Source: Mesostigma viride
Taxonomy: Eukaryota; Streptophyta; Mesostigmatophyceae; Mesostigmatales; Mesostigmataceae
Assembly: GCA_009746045.1 (NCBI GenBank)
Contig: RPFO01000246.1
Location: 2,342,269-2,369,768, forward strand
Reading direction: 5' to 3'
DNA length: 27,500 nucleotides
Shown: positions 1-8,583 of the stretch, piece by piece
How the letters are laid out: each line of letters begins with the position of its first letter
How positions within the stretch are numbered: position 1 is the first letter of the stretch
Notes under the pieces: model-generated
Database searches by the model: none
What the model was told of the DNA's origin: nothing
The model's input: only the letters and a program-made list of their open reading frames with translations
Translations under genes and position numbers: made by a program

Positions 1-1110
1 TGGTGGTGGGTGGGTGGGTGGGTGGGCGGGTGGGTGCGTGGGTGGGTGGGTGGGTGGGTGGGTGATTTGCGTTCAGGCAGACGGTCAGATGGATCAACTA
101 GTTGGCATGACAAGGCATCGAGATAGGTGATATAGGCAGGTAGGTAGGTACGTAGGTAGGTAGGTAGGTAGGTAGGTAGGTAGGTAGGTAGGTAGGTAGG
201 TAGGTAGGTAGGTAGGTAGGTAGGTAGGTAGGTAGGTAGGTAGGTAGGTAGGTAGGTAGGTGGGTGGGTGGGTGGGGGTGGGTGGGTGGTGGGTGGGTGG
301 GTGGGTGGGTGGGTGGGTGGTGGGTGGGTGGGTGGGTGGTGGGTGGGTGGGTGGGTGGTGGGTGGGTGGGTGGTGGGTGGTGGTGGGTGGGTGGGTGGGT
401 GGTGGGTGGTGGGTGGGTGGGTGGGTGGTGGGTGGGTGGTGGGTGGGTGGGTGGTGGGTGGGTGGGTGGGTGGGTGGGTGGGTGGGTGGGTGGTGGGTGG
501 GTGGGTGGGTGGTGGTGGGTGGGTGTGGGTGGGTGGGTGGGTGGGTGGGTGGGTGGGTGGGTGGGTGGTGGGTGGGTGGGTGGGTGGGTGGGTGGGTGGG
601 TGGGTGGGTGGGTGGGTGGGTGGGTGGGTGAGTGGGTGGGAGGATGGGTGGGTGGGTGGGTGGAGGGTGGGTGGGTGATTTGCGTTCAGGCAGACGGTCA
701 GATGGATCAACTAGTTGGCATGCCAAGGCATCGAGATAGGTGATATAGGCAGGTAGGTAGGTAGGTAGGTAGGTAGGTAGGTAGGTAGGTAGGTAGGTAG
801 GTAGGTAGGTAGGTAGGTAGGTAGGTAGGTAGGTAGGTAGGTAGGTAGGTAGGTAGGTAGGTGGGTGGGTGGGTGGGTGGGTGGGTGGGTGGGTGGGTGG
901 GTGGGTGGGTGGGTGGGTGGGTGGGTGGGTGGGTGGGTGGGTGGGTGGGTGGGTGGGTGGGTGGGTGGGTGGGTGGGTGGGTGGTGGGTGGGTGGGTGGG
1001 TGGGTGGGTGGGTGGTGGGTGGGTGGGTGGGTGGTGGGTGGGTGGTGGGTGGGTGGGTGGGTGGGTGGGTGGGTGGGTGGGTGGGTGGGTAGGTAGGTAA
1101 GTAGGTAGGG
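1..1110. repeat. G-rich tetranucleotide array with 613-bp higher-order repeat
   Basis: The + strand is almost free of C. It consists of (TAGG)n blocks (about 137-260 and 750-863) followed by (TGGG)n blocks (about 260-675 and 862-1090). Both block pairs are preceded by the same linker of about 75 bp, at 61-136 and 674-749, giving a 613-bp period. The two linkers differ at one obvious base (A or C inside GTTGGCATG-CAAGGC). About 30 uninterrupted TGGG units lie at 862-983. Three-G runs with single-base loops are a classic G-quadruplex motif on the + strand. Long open frames here, such as THPP/YLP repeats on the minus strand and GGWV repeats on the plus strand, follow from the repeat and are not genes. 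Confidence 0.95.
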
Positions 1111-1263
1111 ATGCAATGATGAGGGATGTGCGTGCAAAAGAAAAGAGATGGGTACATGGTTTATCGCAGGCAGTTGTTGGCCGGCACGTTAGTCAGGAGG
1201 CTAGTTGGCTCGCTGGGTGGTCAGCACTCAGGGGGTGGTAGGATGGCTCACAGATGGACAGAT

Positions 1264-1623
1264 GGGTGGGTGGGTGGGTGTGCGGGCGGGGGGCGGGCGG
1301 GGGGGCGGGGGCGGGTGGGCGGGCGGGCGGGCGGGCGGCGGGCGGGCGGGCGGGCGGGCGGGAGGGCGGGGGGCGGACGGGCGGGCTGGCGGCGGGCCGG
1401 CGGCGGGCGGGCGGGCGGGCGGGCGGGCGGGCGGCGGGCGGGCGGGCGGGCGGCGGGCGGGCGGGCGGGCGGCGGGCGGGCGGGCGGCGGCGGGCGGCGG
1501 GCGGGCGGCGGGCGGGCGGGCGGGCGGGCGGGCGGGCGGGCGGGCGGGTGGGTGGGTGGGTGGGTGGGTGTATGGGTGGGTGGGTGGGTAGGTGGGTGGG
1601 TAGGTGGGTAGGTGGGTGGGAGG
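1264..1623. repeat. (GGGC)n array flanked by (GGGT)n
   Basis: A GGGT-type repeat (1264-1280) changes to a nearly pure GGGC/GGC array (about 1281-1548) and back to GGGT with occasional GGTA units (1549-1623). It is a continuation of the G-rich tract to the left, separated by about 150 bp of less repetitive sequence (1111-1263) that holds loose GGTGG-type words. Its proline/alanine or glycine/arginine open frames are low-complexity products of the repeat. Confidence 0.93.
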
Positions 1624-1959
1624 GATTAATTGGATCTTTACTTGTGAATTGCTGGGCACTTCCGCCGCCGTGGTGCGCACACTGGCGTGCGCATGATTGA
1701 ATTATGTGCAGCAGAGCATACTACTTACAATACATGCACGCCACCAGATGATCTTAGCCATAAAAAATTGTCAAGTCTGTAGCCAACACGGTGCCGCAGC
1801 TGTCTCCGTGCCTTCTGCATGCATTCTCATACACGAGGCAACCCCTTTTCTCCTGGTACAACCCTACTGTCGAGAAAGGGACAAAACACAGCCACAACTA
1901 CACGCGCATAAGAGGGCACGCCGATAGACAGATAGGAATCATTGATGCCGACCAGCTAC
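1624..1959. other. unassigned sequence, probably intron of the minus-strand gene
   Basis: This stretch is unique. No convincing exon, RNA gene or repeat was seen on either strand. It lies directly downstream (minus strand) of a candidate splice donor at 1959-1958, so it may be intron. Confidence 0.4.
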
Positions 1960-2444
1960 CTGCAATATATGGAGAGCACGCCTCTCTTAATCACCATGCG
2001 TTCGGATACAGTGACATCTCCTGGGGTTCCAGAGGAAGTGGCGGATTGTCCGCCGTCGTCCTGCATCATTTGGCCTAGGCTCATGCCATCGGCGCTGGCC
2101 GGCTCCATTTTCGCAAACATAGGACGAGCCGCGAGTCCCCTACCAGACGCCATGGAGGCATCCATGTCCATGGCCGGCATGGCTTCCATTACCGGCATTG
2201 CTGCGGCGCTAGCAAAATTCACGGCGCCGGCCGTTCGGGCCATGGTATGTTTCATCATCCTAGTCGGACGATGTTGCGGTGGCATTTGGGTTGCCCCAAC
2301 CATCGTCTCAGCCTCGTCCATGAAACCTCCCCTGGTTTCATCGGGAGGAAGTCTCGAGTGAACGACACAAATGGCTAGCAGGAAACAGCCCAACAGGACT
2401 GCCGCTCGGGAGGACAGAAGCATTTGTGCCGCCCTTTTAAACAT
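1960..2444 (-). CDS. putative secreted protein, first exon only; possible start of a DUF4349-like domain
   Basis: A 162-codon open frame on the minus strand begins with a typical signal peptide: basic MFKR start, then a hydrophobic stretch at about residues 14-27 (AVLLGCFLLAICVV), with possible cleavage near residue 30. The following 110 residues are rich in Met, Ala and Pro and look disordered. The last residues, VSERMVIKRGVLSI, resemble the opening beta strand of DUF4349 domains (R-x-V-I-x-x-G-x-L-S-I/L), which are known as extracytoplasmic domains of unknown function. The frame stops at 1956 immediately after TGCAG|GTAGCT, a good splice donor, so I place the exon end at 1960 and expect later exons to the left. 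None is visible before the G-rich arrays, so the gene probably leaves the window or is broken. Met8 is an alternative start. The DUF4349 assignment rests on about 12 residues and is tentative. Confidence 0.4.
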
Positions 2445-2918
2445 CTATGGATCGGCCACTTTTACGAGCAAGTGCTAGGAAGTTTCTATCTAACCACATC
2501 TACCACAGCGAGCACCGACGGTGGCAGAGGTATTTTGCATGCAAATCGTGCTGTCCAAAAAGAATTTCCCGCTATAACGTAGCTGAAAGGAGTTCCGAGC
2601 TTATGCGATAGAGGGCGATGCCGCTCGCACAATGAGCCACAATCGGATGAACGTTAGCCATACCGGTATTGAAATCACCGACGAAATTTCAGTTTTCACC
2701 AACTCATTTCATAATTATGACTCTTTACGTCGTCGGGTATATATTTAGTCCAGGAGTCCAGGTCCCAGGACTGGTATAGTCATAATCAATAACCTTAATT
2801 CCTTAAACCTGGATTAGGGACAATAACTGGATTAGGGAATCAGGTAATCACTAATCACAGCATGTTCACACTTCACACTCGCAACTCAGCCATTCGAAGG
2901 AATGTAAGACGTTACTAC
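2445..2918. other. intergenic region with short repeats
   Basis: No gene was recognised. A short inverted repeat, AGTCC...GGACT, lies near 2756-2773. CTGGATTAGGGA occurs twice between about 2806 and 2840. The region separates the minus-strand secreted-protein exon from the LINE insertion and may contain the promoter of the former. Confidence 0.4.
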
Positions 2919-2935
2919 TCCTATTTGCTATTCCG
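2919..2935. repeat. 17-bp target-site duplication, 3' side of LINE-1
   Basis: TCCTATTTGCTATTCCG occurs here and again, identically, at 7625-7641. The two copies exactly bracket the LINE, as expected from target-primed reverse transcription. Confidence 0.92.
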
Positions 2936-2951
2936 GTGAAATGGGTGTTAG

Positions 2952-2957
2952 TTTATT
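2952..2957 (-). promoter_or_regulatory. AATAAA polyadenylation-type signal at LINE 3' end
   Basis: TTTATT on the + strand reads AATAAA in the LINE sense, 16 nt before the start of the target-site duplication. This is a standard position for a poly(A) signal. No A tail follows, so its use is inferred from position only. Confidence 0.45.
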
Positions 2958-3037
2958 TCCATATAACAGTTAAGGTGACCCAGGTATGCCAAAAATAGCC
3001 TGAAATGCCTAGTTTTGCCTAAATTGGGGTGCCCGCA

Positions 3038-4111
3038 TTAATAAGGCGCGCCCTGCGACCAAGGTAGCCATTGTACTGTAGATATATCGTCATCCGGCAT
3101 ACGTGTAAAGACCTGGTTCATGCCCATGAGTGCATGGAAGACTTCCAGGGGGCTGGGGGTGTCATTGTTAGGGCCCGGGTCCCATACTTTGTGTTGTTCC
3201 GTCGCCAGGAGCCCGTAACGACGCATAGCCAGGTTCCAAGAGGAGATAAACCGGCGGACCACGGCACCTCTCGTGTACGCGGCACGTAACGTGAATACGG
3301 TCTCGTTGCGAACTTGCCATATGGTGTGAAGCATCGTCGTGCGTAGCCATATCCATGCCATCTGGTTGGCCGCTGTGAGGCTCGCGTCCCGTAATCCCGT
3401 GATGCCGAAAATAACCGTAGATAGTGTGACGGTGGTGGGGGGAGCTGTAATAGCCATCCACTTGGCCCATATACCCAGCAGCCATTGCCAAACCCCTGCG
3501 AGTTGGCAGTCCAGAAATCTGTGCTCAATTGTTTCATCTGGAAAGTTGCATAAGCACGCCGCCGCGTGGGAGTACCGGTGGTGCAATTGGGAGTTGACCC
3601 CGATGGCCCGATGCATAAGCAGGTGCTGGACGTCGGTGGCCCGTTTGTCAACCAATGGGTGATCAACTGCCAAGGTAATGTTCTTGATCCAGGTGTAGCC
3701 CGGCCACTCGGGGTGCCAGCGCAGGCGACCCGGGTGCATCCTATGATTTTTATGTAGAAGTAGTCGGTATCCCCAGTCTGCCGTGTACTCGAAAAGGCAC
3801 TTCGTCATGGGGGTGCCGCCAGATGTGAGGACCCACCCAAATTCTAGCGGGTCTAGAGCAAGCGTGTCCAGTCGCCCCTTGCCAACATGTAGCCATGTGG
3901 TGTCGCGTATCACTGTGGTGGGGTCCAAGGGTAACATGCACGCCTGTGACAGTGACCACGGGACCACTCGAATGCGGTGACATTGAAATGCTGGAATGTA
4001 GGCGTACGATGTAATCAATTTGCCGAGAAGTCCTTGACCGTCGGGTGTCTCCTGGAGCAATTGTATGGTAACGCCCGTCGACGCGACCGCAACGATGCAG
4101 CCCTTATGTAT
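3038..4111 (-). pseudogene. LINE-1 ORF, C-terminal part with zf-RVT zinc-binding segment
   Basis: This frame encodes the C-terminal 355 residues or so of the LINE polyprotein. It begins with the codons for Ile-His-Lys that form the TSD of the nested insert and ends with a stop at 3038. A zinc-binding pattern C-x-C-x8-H-x4-C lies at about 3508-3556 (CLC...EHRFLDC), followed by the WQWLLGIW stretch usual in zf-RVT modules. The open frame can be read further upstream to 4303, but those first 60 or so codons belong to the inserted element and are not LINE protein. This part has no internal stop. Confidence 0.85.
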
Positions 4112-4404
4112 TCTGATCAGACACTCCGCAAAGGTGAAAACCTTTGCGTTCAGTGCCAGGCCGCGGAAAACGCGGAAAACGCGATCTGCAAATGAATCCG
4201 ACCGGAATCGAACTGGGGACCTCTCGCACCAATTTTGCTGACTATAGGACGGACGTCTCCGGTTACCATGGCATCGCCAACTTACACCTACAGTCATCCG
4301 CAAAAGTTCTCCTGTCCGGGGAGTGATGCAAGCCTTTCGGATTTGGTACTAGATAAATCACTCGAGATCTGTGTGTAGGAGTACTACACACGTGTCTTAT
4401 GTAT
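4103..4404 (-). mobile_element. 284-bp nested element with 9-bp TSD and tRNA-like core
   Basis: CTTATGTAT is present at 4103-4111 and 4396-4404. In the LINE frame both copies encode Ile-His-Lys, and the LINE protein continues in register if 4112-4395 plus one TSD copy is removed, so the insertion boundaries are exact. The insert has no terminal inverted repeats and no ORF. Its + strand left end begins with the palindrome TCTGATCAGA and a hairpin with 8-bp arms (GCAAAGGT/ACCTTTGC, 4128-4147). Its right end holds another hairpin (GTGTGTAG/CTACACAC, 4371-4391). A degenerate tRNA-like stretch lies between them on the minus strand (4197-4253). A SINE-type retroposon is the best reading. A Mutator-like element, which also makes 9-bp TSDs, is less likely without inverted ends. 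Confidence 0.8.
4197..4253 (-). other. degenerate tRNA-like sequence (possible pol III promoter of a SINE)
   Basis: On the minus strand the ends TCCGTCC and GGTCGGA can pair at 6 of 7 positions as an acceptor stem. TATAGTCAGC...TTGG resembles an A box and D arm, and AGTTCGATTCC closely matches the B box (GGTTCGANTCC). The total length is 57 nt, about 15 short of a normal tRNA, and no anticodon arm can be folded, so it is not a working tRNA gene. The start CCGTCCTATAGTCAG and the end TTCGATTCCGGTCGGA recall tRNA-Tyr, but this is only a resemblance. Confidence 0.45.
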
Positions 4405-5049
4405 GGACGTGTCGCGATCCGGGTAATAGCTCACCCATTCCCCGACTTGTAGGGGTTTGCGTGGGGTTGTCATGAGGGTATGCCATCCTGCGGGAATTGC
4501 TTGTAGAAGGTTGTCCCAAGCTGGTCGGCTGGGCATGTTTGCGATCCACGCACTGATTTCCGTGTATGTTAGGAGGCGATATCGGTCACCGTCAGCCGCG
4601 TATAAATCGATGATTCGCGTAACCGGCGGGTTGGCCGTCAAAAAGCCCTCATATGGGTTGCGGCCGCTTAAAACACCAAACACATTATGCTCACTATCGC
4701 GCAGCAAATCATTGAAATATAATGGTTGGCGTGCCACCTCTTCCCGCGTGGTAGGGTGAGCAATTCTGTCCGGTTTTAGGTTCTTATAACCTTTCCACAT
4801 ACGTGCCCAGTACCATGATAAGCCTTTATACGAAGTGAGCGCACATGTAAGTATTGCTGCCCCCAAGTGCCATGATGTACCATTGTTGTGGGTATAGGTT
4901 GTGGCGAAAGCTTCTTGTGCCAACATACAACCAGGGTGTGCGTTTACGCCTATGAAAGCGGTTAGGATCTGTTTGGTGTACACTGACCATAAGCGCCACT
5001 CCATATTATGTAAGCCCAAGCCTCCTTGAACCCATGGCATATAGGACAT
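4405..5049 (-). pseudogene. LINE-1 ORF, region between RT palm and zinc segment
   Basis: This is the middle part of the LINE polyprotein (from MPWVQGGLGLHN to the Ile-His-Lys codons at the insertion). GGLG followed by a conserved tryptophan-rich region is typical of the RT thumb and connection of L1-type elements. The frame enters through a 4-bp GATC duplication near 5054-5062 relative to the preceding part. It formerly continued directly into 4111 and below, but now runs into a stop at 4384-4386 supplied by the nested insert. Confidence 0.82.
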
Positions 5050-5848
5050 GTCCCGATCGATCCATCACCGTGTGTGTTATGATACCCTGCTGTTTCCAAA
5101 CAAAATTGCTGCCGATTCGTTGGATGATCTTGGTGGTGTACTCGTTAGGTGGGTGACCTTGGCAGTAGTAGAGCACTTTGGAGAATAACATTTGGTTGGT
5201 GATGAGGACCCTGCCCCGTAGGCTGAGACGGGGAACCGCTGCCCATCTTGATGCCGCTTGGAGCATGCCTGTGAGTTTGCCACTGTGTGTTGTGTTGTCA
5301 TACAAAAAGGTGGGGTGTTCAGCAAGACGTCCATCCATAGTGCAACCGATAGGGCAGTTGTGTAATAGGTGGTGACCGTCTGGCTGGACCCATGTCACAG
5401 GCAGATTAGGGAGTGATAAGCGGGGGGAGGATCCTCTCCCGATGTGCAGCCCCGTGGACTTTTGCACGTTACACCGCTGTTGAGAGGCCATAGAGTATGT
5501 CGTGATATTCTCCATGATAGCATGCACATCGGTAGTGGAGGTGCAGACATTAGTGGTGTCATCAACATAAGCAGTTTGGAACAAACCTCGCGGTTTACCT
5601 TGGATGGGGAAGCCCCTGATCCTGTTGTCGCGAGCGTGCAAAAAGAACAGCCCGGCATGCGCAAGAAGAAACAGGAGCGGGGACATGCAGTCGCCTTGTG
5701 GGAGTGACCTAGAGCTAGTGCCTGTGCGTGAGAAGTGCCCGTTTAGGAGTAGGGTCCATGAGAGCGATTTAATCATACCGATGGTGACATGCGTGAAAGT
5801 GCCCCAAATCCGAAACCGCGCAATGTCTTCTCGAGGTAGTCCCAACAC
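5006..5848 (-). pseudogene. LINE-1 ORF, RT palm with YVDD catalytic motif
   Basis: This frame holds the second half of the reverse transcriptase: SLPQGDCMSPLLF (residues 48-60) is the conserved PQG block, and AYVDDT (93-98) contains the two catalytic aspartates of motif C. It joins the upstream endonuclease/RT frame by a single-base shift at a run of four G (minus strand; CCCC at 5802-5805 on +). Its first 14 or so residues are out-of-frame readthrough. It loses register with the next part at the GATC duplication near 5054-5062. Confidence 0.85.
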
Positions 5849-7624
5849 ATGCGGTCAAAAGCTTTTTTGAAATCCCAGAATAGTATGATGCCGAGTATGT
5901 TGTGGCGCCACGCTTTTTCCACTATGTCCATAAGCATGGTAATGCTATCGTTTATGTGTAGGTTAGCGCGGAAGCCGACTTGTTCCGGACCGATTAGGTC
6001 GTCGAGTACTGTGTAAATGCGTAGTTGTAGTATTTTACTGATGATTTTGTACGCAACCGTGAGTAGTCGTATGGGACGGTAGTTTTGCCATTGAGTTTTA
6101 GACCCCTTTTTAAATATGAGGATTAGTGCGGTTTCTGCCCAGTTGCCAGGGACGATACCTGTGCGCCATACTTCGAGGACGCATTTGTAAAAGCCGGCAG
6201 AAAGGTCGGGCCAAAACTTCCTCCAAAATTCTACAGGGATGCCGTCCACTCCGGGTGCACTACCGAGTTTGATTTTGAGCATAGCAGCCTGTGTCTCAGC
6301 TTGTGTGGGTGTCTGATCTAGTTCTTGCTGCTGCGTGGTGGTGAGGCGCCGTGGTATCGCCTGAAGGACTTGGTGGATAGCTTGAGGTGCTTGAGGGTGC
6401 GGTTTACTTCGGAATAGCTTCGTAAAATATTGATGACCGCTGTTTAGTATGGAATGGGTGTCGGTGTGGATGCCCTGGTCGTCGTGAATTTCAGTTATCA
6501 GCGTGTGTGTTCGTTGCTTCGGGAGGAGTGCAAAATATTCTTTATTCATTTTTTCCCCCGTTGTGTGCCACCAAAGGTTTTCCGCATCTATGGCGTTAGC
6601 GTGTCTTTCGTATCGTAGTTTGTCCAAGGCTAGCTGGGCTTGTTGCATTTTCGCCATGTCATAAGTAGTGAGTGTTTGCTTAAGTTGTAGACGATTGACA
6701 ATACGTTCGTAACATCGGTATTCATGGCCTTTCTGTTGTCTAAGCTCAGCAGTGTATTTCTTAGAAAGTTGCAGTACATGTTGTAGGCCGGCTTGCATCC
6801 ATCGACAATGATCGGTATAGTGAGGGATGCTGGCCACCCACTCTCGCCAAAAAGCTTTTACTTGAGCCGTGAATGTTTGATCCCTCAATAAGTCTCGGTT
6901 GAAGCGGGGGATACCGGGTCCCCGCGTCGGTGGGGTGTGGTGCGTTAAGGTGATAATACAAGGGTAGTGGTCCGAAAGAGTGATAGAGCGATCTACCCTA
7001 GCATGACATACAAGGTCCGCCCAAGCGTGCGTGGCATAGATTCTGTCTAGACGGCGTGTGATGCGGTGACCGTCGCGTGTTGCAAGCCAAGTGTGGTCGT
7101 TGTCCCTGGAGCGCAGTAGGTCGTGTAGGTTAAGCTCTAGTAGCTGTTCGTGAAAGGGGTTTGTACGTGATTGAGGGTGCGCCGCCATGTCTAGATTGAA
7201 ATCACCCATCAATATGACCTCCAGGCCGTGGGAAATAATGGCGTGGATCATCTGAAACATGTCTTTGAAAAAATTATGTTGTTCAGCTGGGTCGGTTGGG
7301 GCGTAAATTGAAAGAAGGTACCCCTGCTTGCTACCCCAGGTGATGTGCTGTCGTACCCAGCGGCCTTGCCATTGAGCCGCCGCCGTATCTACCGGTTGGG
7401 ACCAAGTGTGGCAGGTGAGGTGTGAGGAAGCCGTTTTACGGTATTGAATCAAAGCTGTGCCCCCCTGGGTTCCTCGCGCCCAGGCCCATCGACTCTCACT
7501 ATTAGGAGCTAGTGCTCTCACTGCTTTGTTGGCCGTGACCCCGGGGCCTTGAATTTTGTGCTCTTGCAGGCCCAGCCAGATCTCATGGGCTGGGCCGCCG
7601 TAGCCCTGCAGTAATGATGCGAGG
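5800..7624 (-). pseudogene. LINE-1 ORF, APE-type endonuclease and RT fingers
   Basis: The frame is open from the 5' break of the element at 7624 and so needs no start codon of its own; a TAG lies just outside, in the flank. The endonuclease starts in its first conserved block (EIWLGLQEHK, minus strand near 7585-7555, catalytic Glu). From the codon at 7521 counted as residue 1, it continues with IYAPTD (72-77), GDFNLD (106-111), RRLDRIYA (156-163) and SDHYP (183-187, catalytic His). A helical spacer follows, then RT blocks PGVDGIPVEFW, NYRPIRLL, GFRANLHINDS and FWDFKKAFD (548-556, first catalytic Asp). About 30 N-terminal endonuclease residues are missing by truncation. The frame is lost at the G run near 5802-5805. 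Confidence 0.88.
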
Positions 7625-7641
7625 TCCTATTTGCTATTCCG
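7625..7641. repeat. 17-bp target-site duplication, 5' side of LINE-1
   Basis: Identical to 2919-2935. It marks where the truncated 5' end of the LINE joined the target. Confidence 0.92.
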
Positions 7642-7910
7642 CAGTTCCTTGTTCACAACTGTTCAGAACTGTTCAACGAATCAAGTCAATCGATTCAACG
7701 TCCTGCGAGACTCTGGACGGAGCCCGACGTCCGAGTTCCGAATCTGCAGCCCGGAGGCGCTCTGCAGGTCGGAACTCGGATTTCGGAAGGCAGGGACTGA
7801 AGAGTATCCGGCTGAAGCCGGAACCAGCGCTGTGGCAGTGTGGCCCAATATTATTGGCTGCTAAAAGCAAGGCAAATATCTGGATGAATAGCGCGATATT
7901 CTAAGATAGG
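7642..7910. other. intergenic segment with a strong stem-loop
   Basis: No gene was recognised. ACTGTTCA/AACTGTTC words repeat at about 7657-7680. The notable structure is an inverted repeat at 7730-7780: a perfect 12-bp outer stem (TCCGAGTTCCGA with TCGGAACTCGGA), a small internal mismatch, a 6-bp CTGCAG stem and a 12-nt loop. Confidence 0.6.
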
Positions 7911-8408
7911 TACCGTAGTGGCTCAAAACCCTTTGCGAATTAATATTTTTTCGAGGGTTTTTCTGCATGGTTTTGACACTTTGCGGGGAAAGTTCAGCAC
8001 GTGTTAGGTAAACTTCGAGCCCGGGAGCTTGTTTATATTAGGGCACCTAGTTCAGTGTCTGACTTGGATTCTAACCTACCAAGTACATTAATTACCCACC
8101 CAGCGCAGTTCCTATCTGACAAATAAGTGAGTACCAGTATGACATAAGGCCCTAATCAGTGCTGATAGGGCCCCTAATCAGTGCTACACTGCTACTTGAA
8201 CGGGTTCTCAATCTGGCGCAACGCGGCGCGGCGCGGCAAGCGCGGCGCTCCCCTTCATCTAGCTGCGCCGCGGCCTGCAGCCAGAAACAGGTGTAGCGGC
8301 GCTGCCCGGTTTTCATACTTTACGGGGTAAATTGGAGCATTATTTTAGCACTTTTCGGGGGGTCATTCGAAAATATTAATTCGCAAAGGGTTTTGAGCCA
8401 CTACGGTA
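7911..8408. mobile_element. 498-bp inverted-repeat element (MITE-like, TA target)
   Basis: Terminal inverted repeats of 39 bp match perfectly (7911-7949 against 8370-8408). The outer end reads TA-CCGTAGTGGCTCAAAACC. TA at both extremities is consistent with a TA target-site duplication as made by Tc1/mariner-type transposases. The interior has no transposase frame. It contains CCCTAATCAGTGCT twice (about 8150-8185) and a GCG-rich patch (8216-8275), and related direct motifs TTTGCGGGGAAA and TTTACGGGGTAAA near each end. It is a non-autonomous DNA transposon sitting in the promoter-proximal region of the FKBP gene; an effect on that gene is possible but not shown. Confidence 0.8.
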
Positions 8409-8583
8409 TTATGCCGAGGATAGCCGAGGATCAGAATCCAAAGCGCGCCAGAACGGCACGATGCCGCGTCGGAGACCCCTAGCGTGAATGCTGGAAACGA
8501 TGGAAGTCACAAGGGCACAGCAACGTAATTTCGTTCGAATCGCAGTTCTGGTGGCGATAGTTTTGTAGGCATTATATCGCACC

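Larger units (their letters stand above)
2936..7624 (-). mobile_element. LINE (L1-like, endonuclease-RT-zinc knuckle), 5'-truncated pseudo-copy
   Basis: A 4.69-kb minus-strand non-LTR retrotransposon is bounded by perfect 17-bp direct repeats (2919-2935 and 7625-7641). Reading 5' to 3' on the minus strand it carries an APE-type endonuclease that already lacks its first strand and loop, a reverse transcriptase, a C-terminal zf-RVT zinc-binding segment and a 3' UTR of about 100 nt. An AATAAA hexamer (minus strand, 2957-2952) lies 16 nt before the 3' terminus, and there is no long poly(A) tail. Motifs such as PGVDGIPVEFW and FWDFKKAFD resemble the L1 branch found in plants and algae. The copy is dead: it is 5'-truncated, has a one-base frameshift near 5802-5805, has a 4-bp GATC duplication near 5054-5062, and carries a 284-bp insertion at 4112-4395. 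Confidence 0.93.

Noticed and set aside
1-1110. Telomere-like repeat
   Set aside because: TAGG and TGGG tetramers are not a known telomere unit type, and the tract is interstitial with ordinary sequence after it.
94-1680. Long Pro/Thr/His, Gly/Trp/Val and Ala/Arg/Pro open frames
   Set aside because: They are translations of tetranucleotide repeats; a pure repeat with a period not divisible by three gives open frames in several registers.
4197-4253. Functional tRNA gene on the minus strand
   Set aside because: It is too short, has no anticodon arm and T-stem mismatches, and lies inside an inserted repeat.
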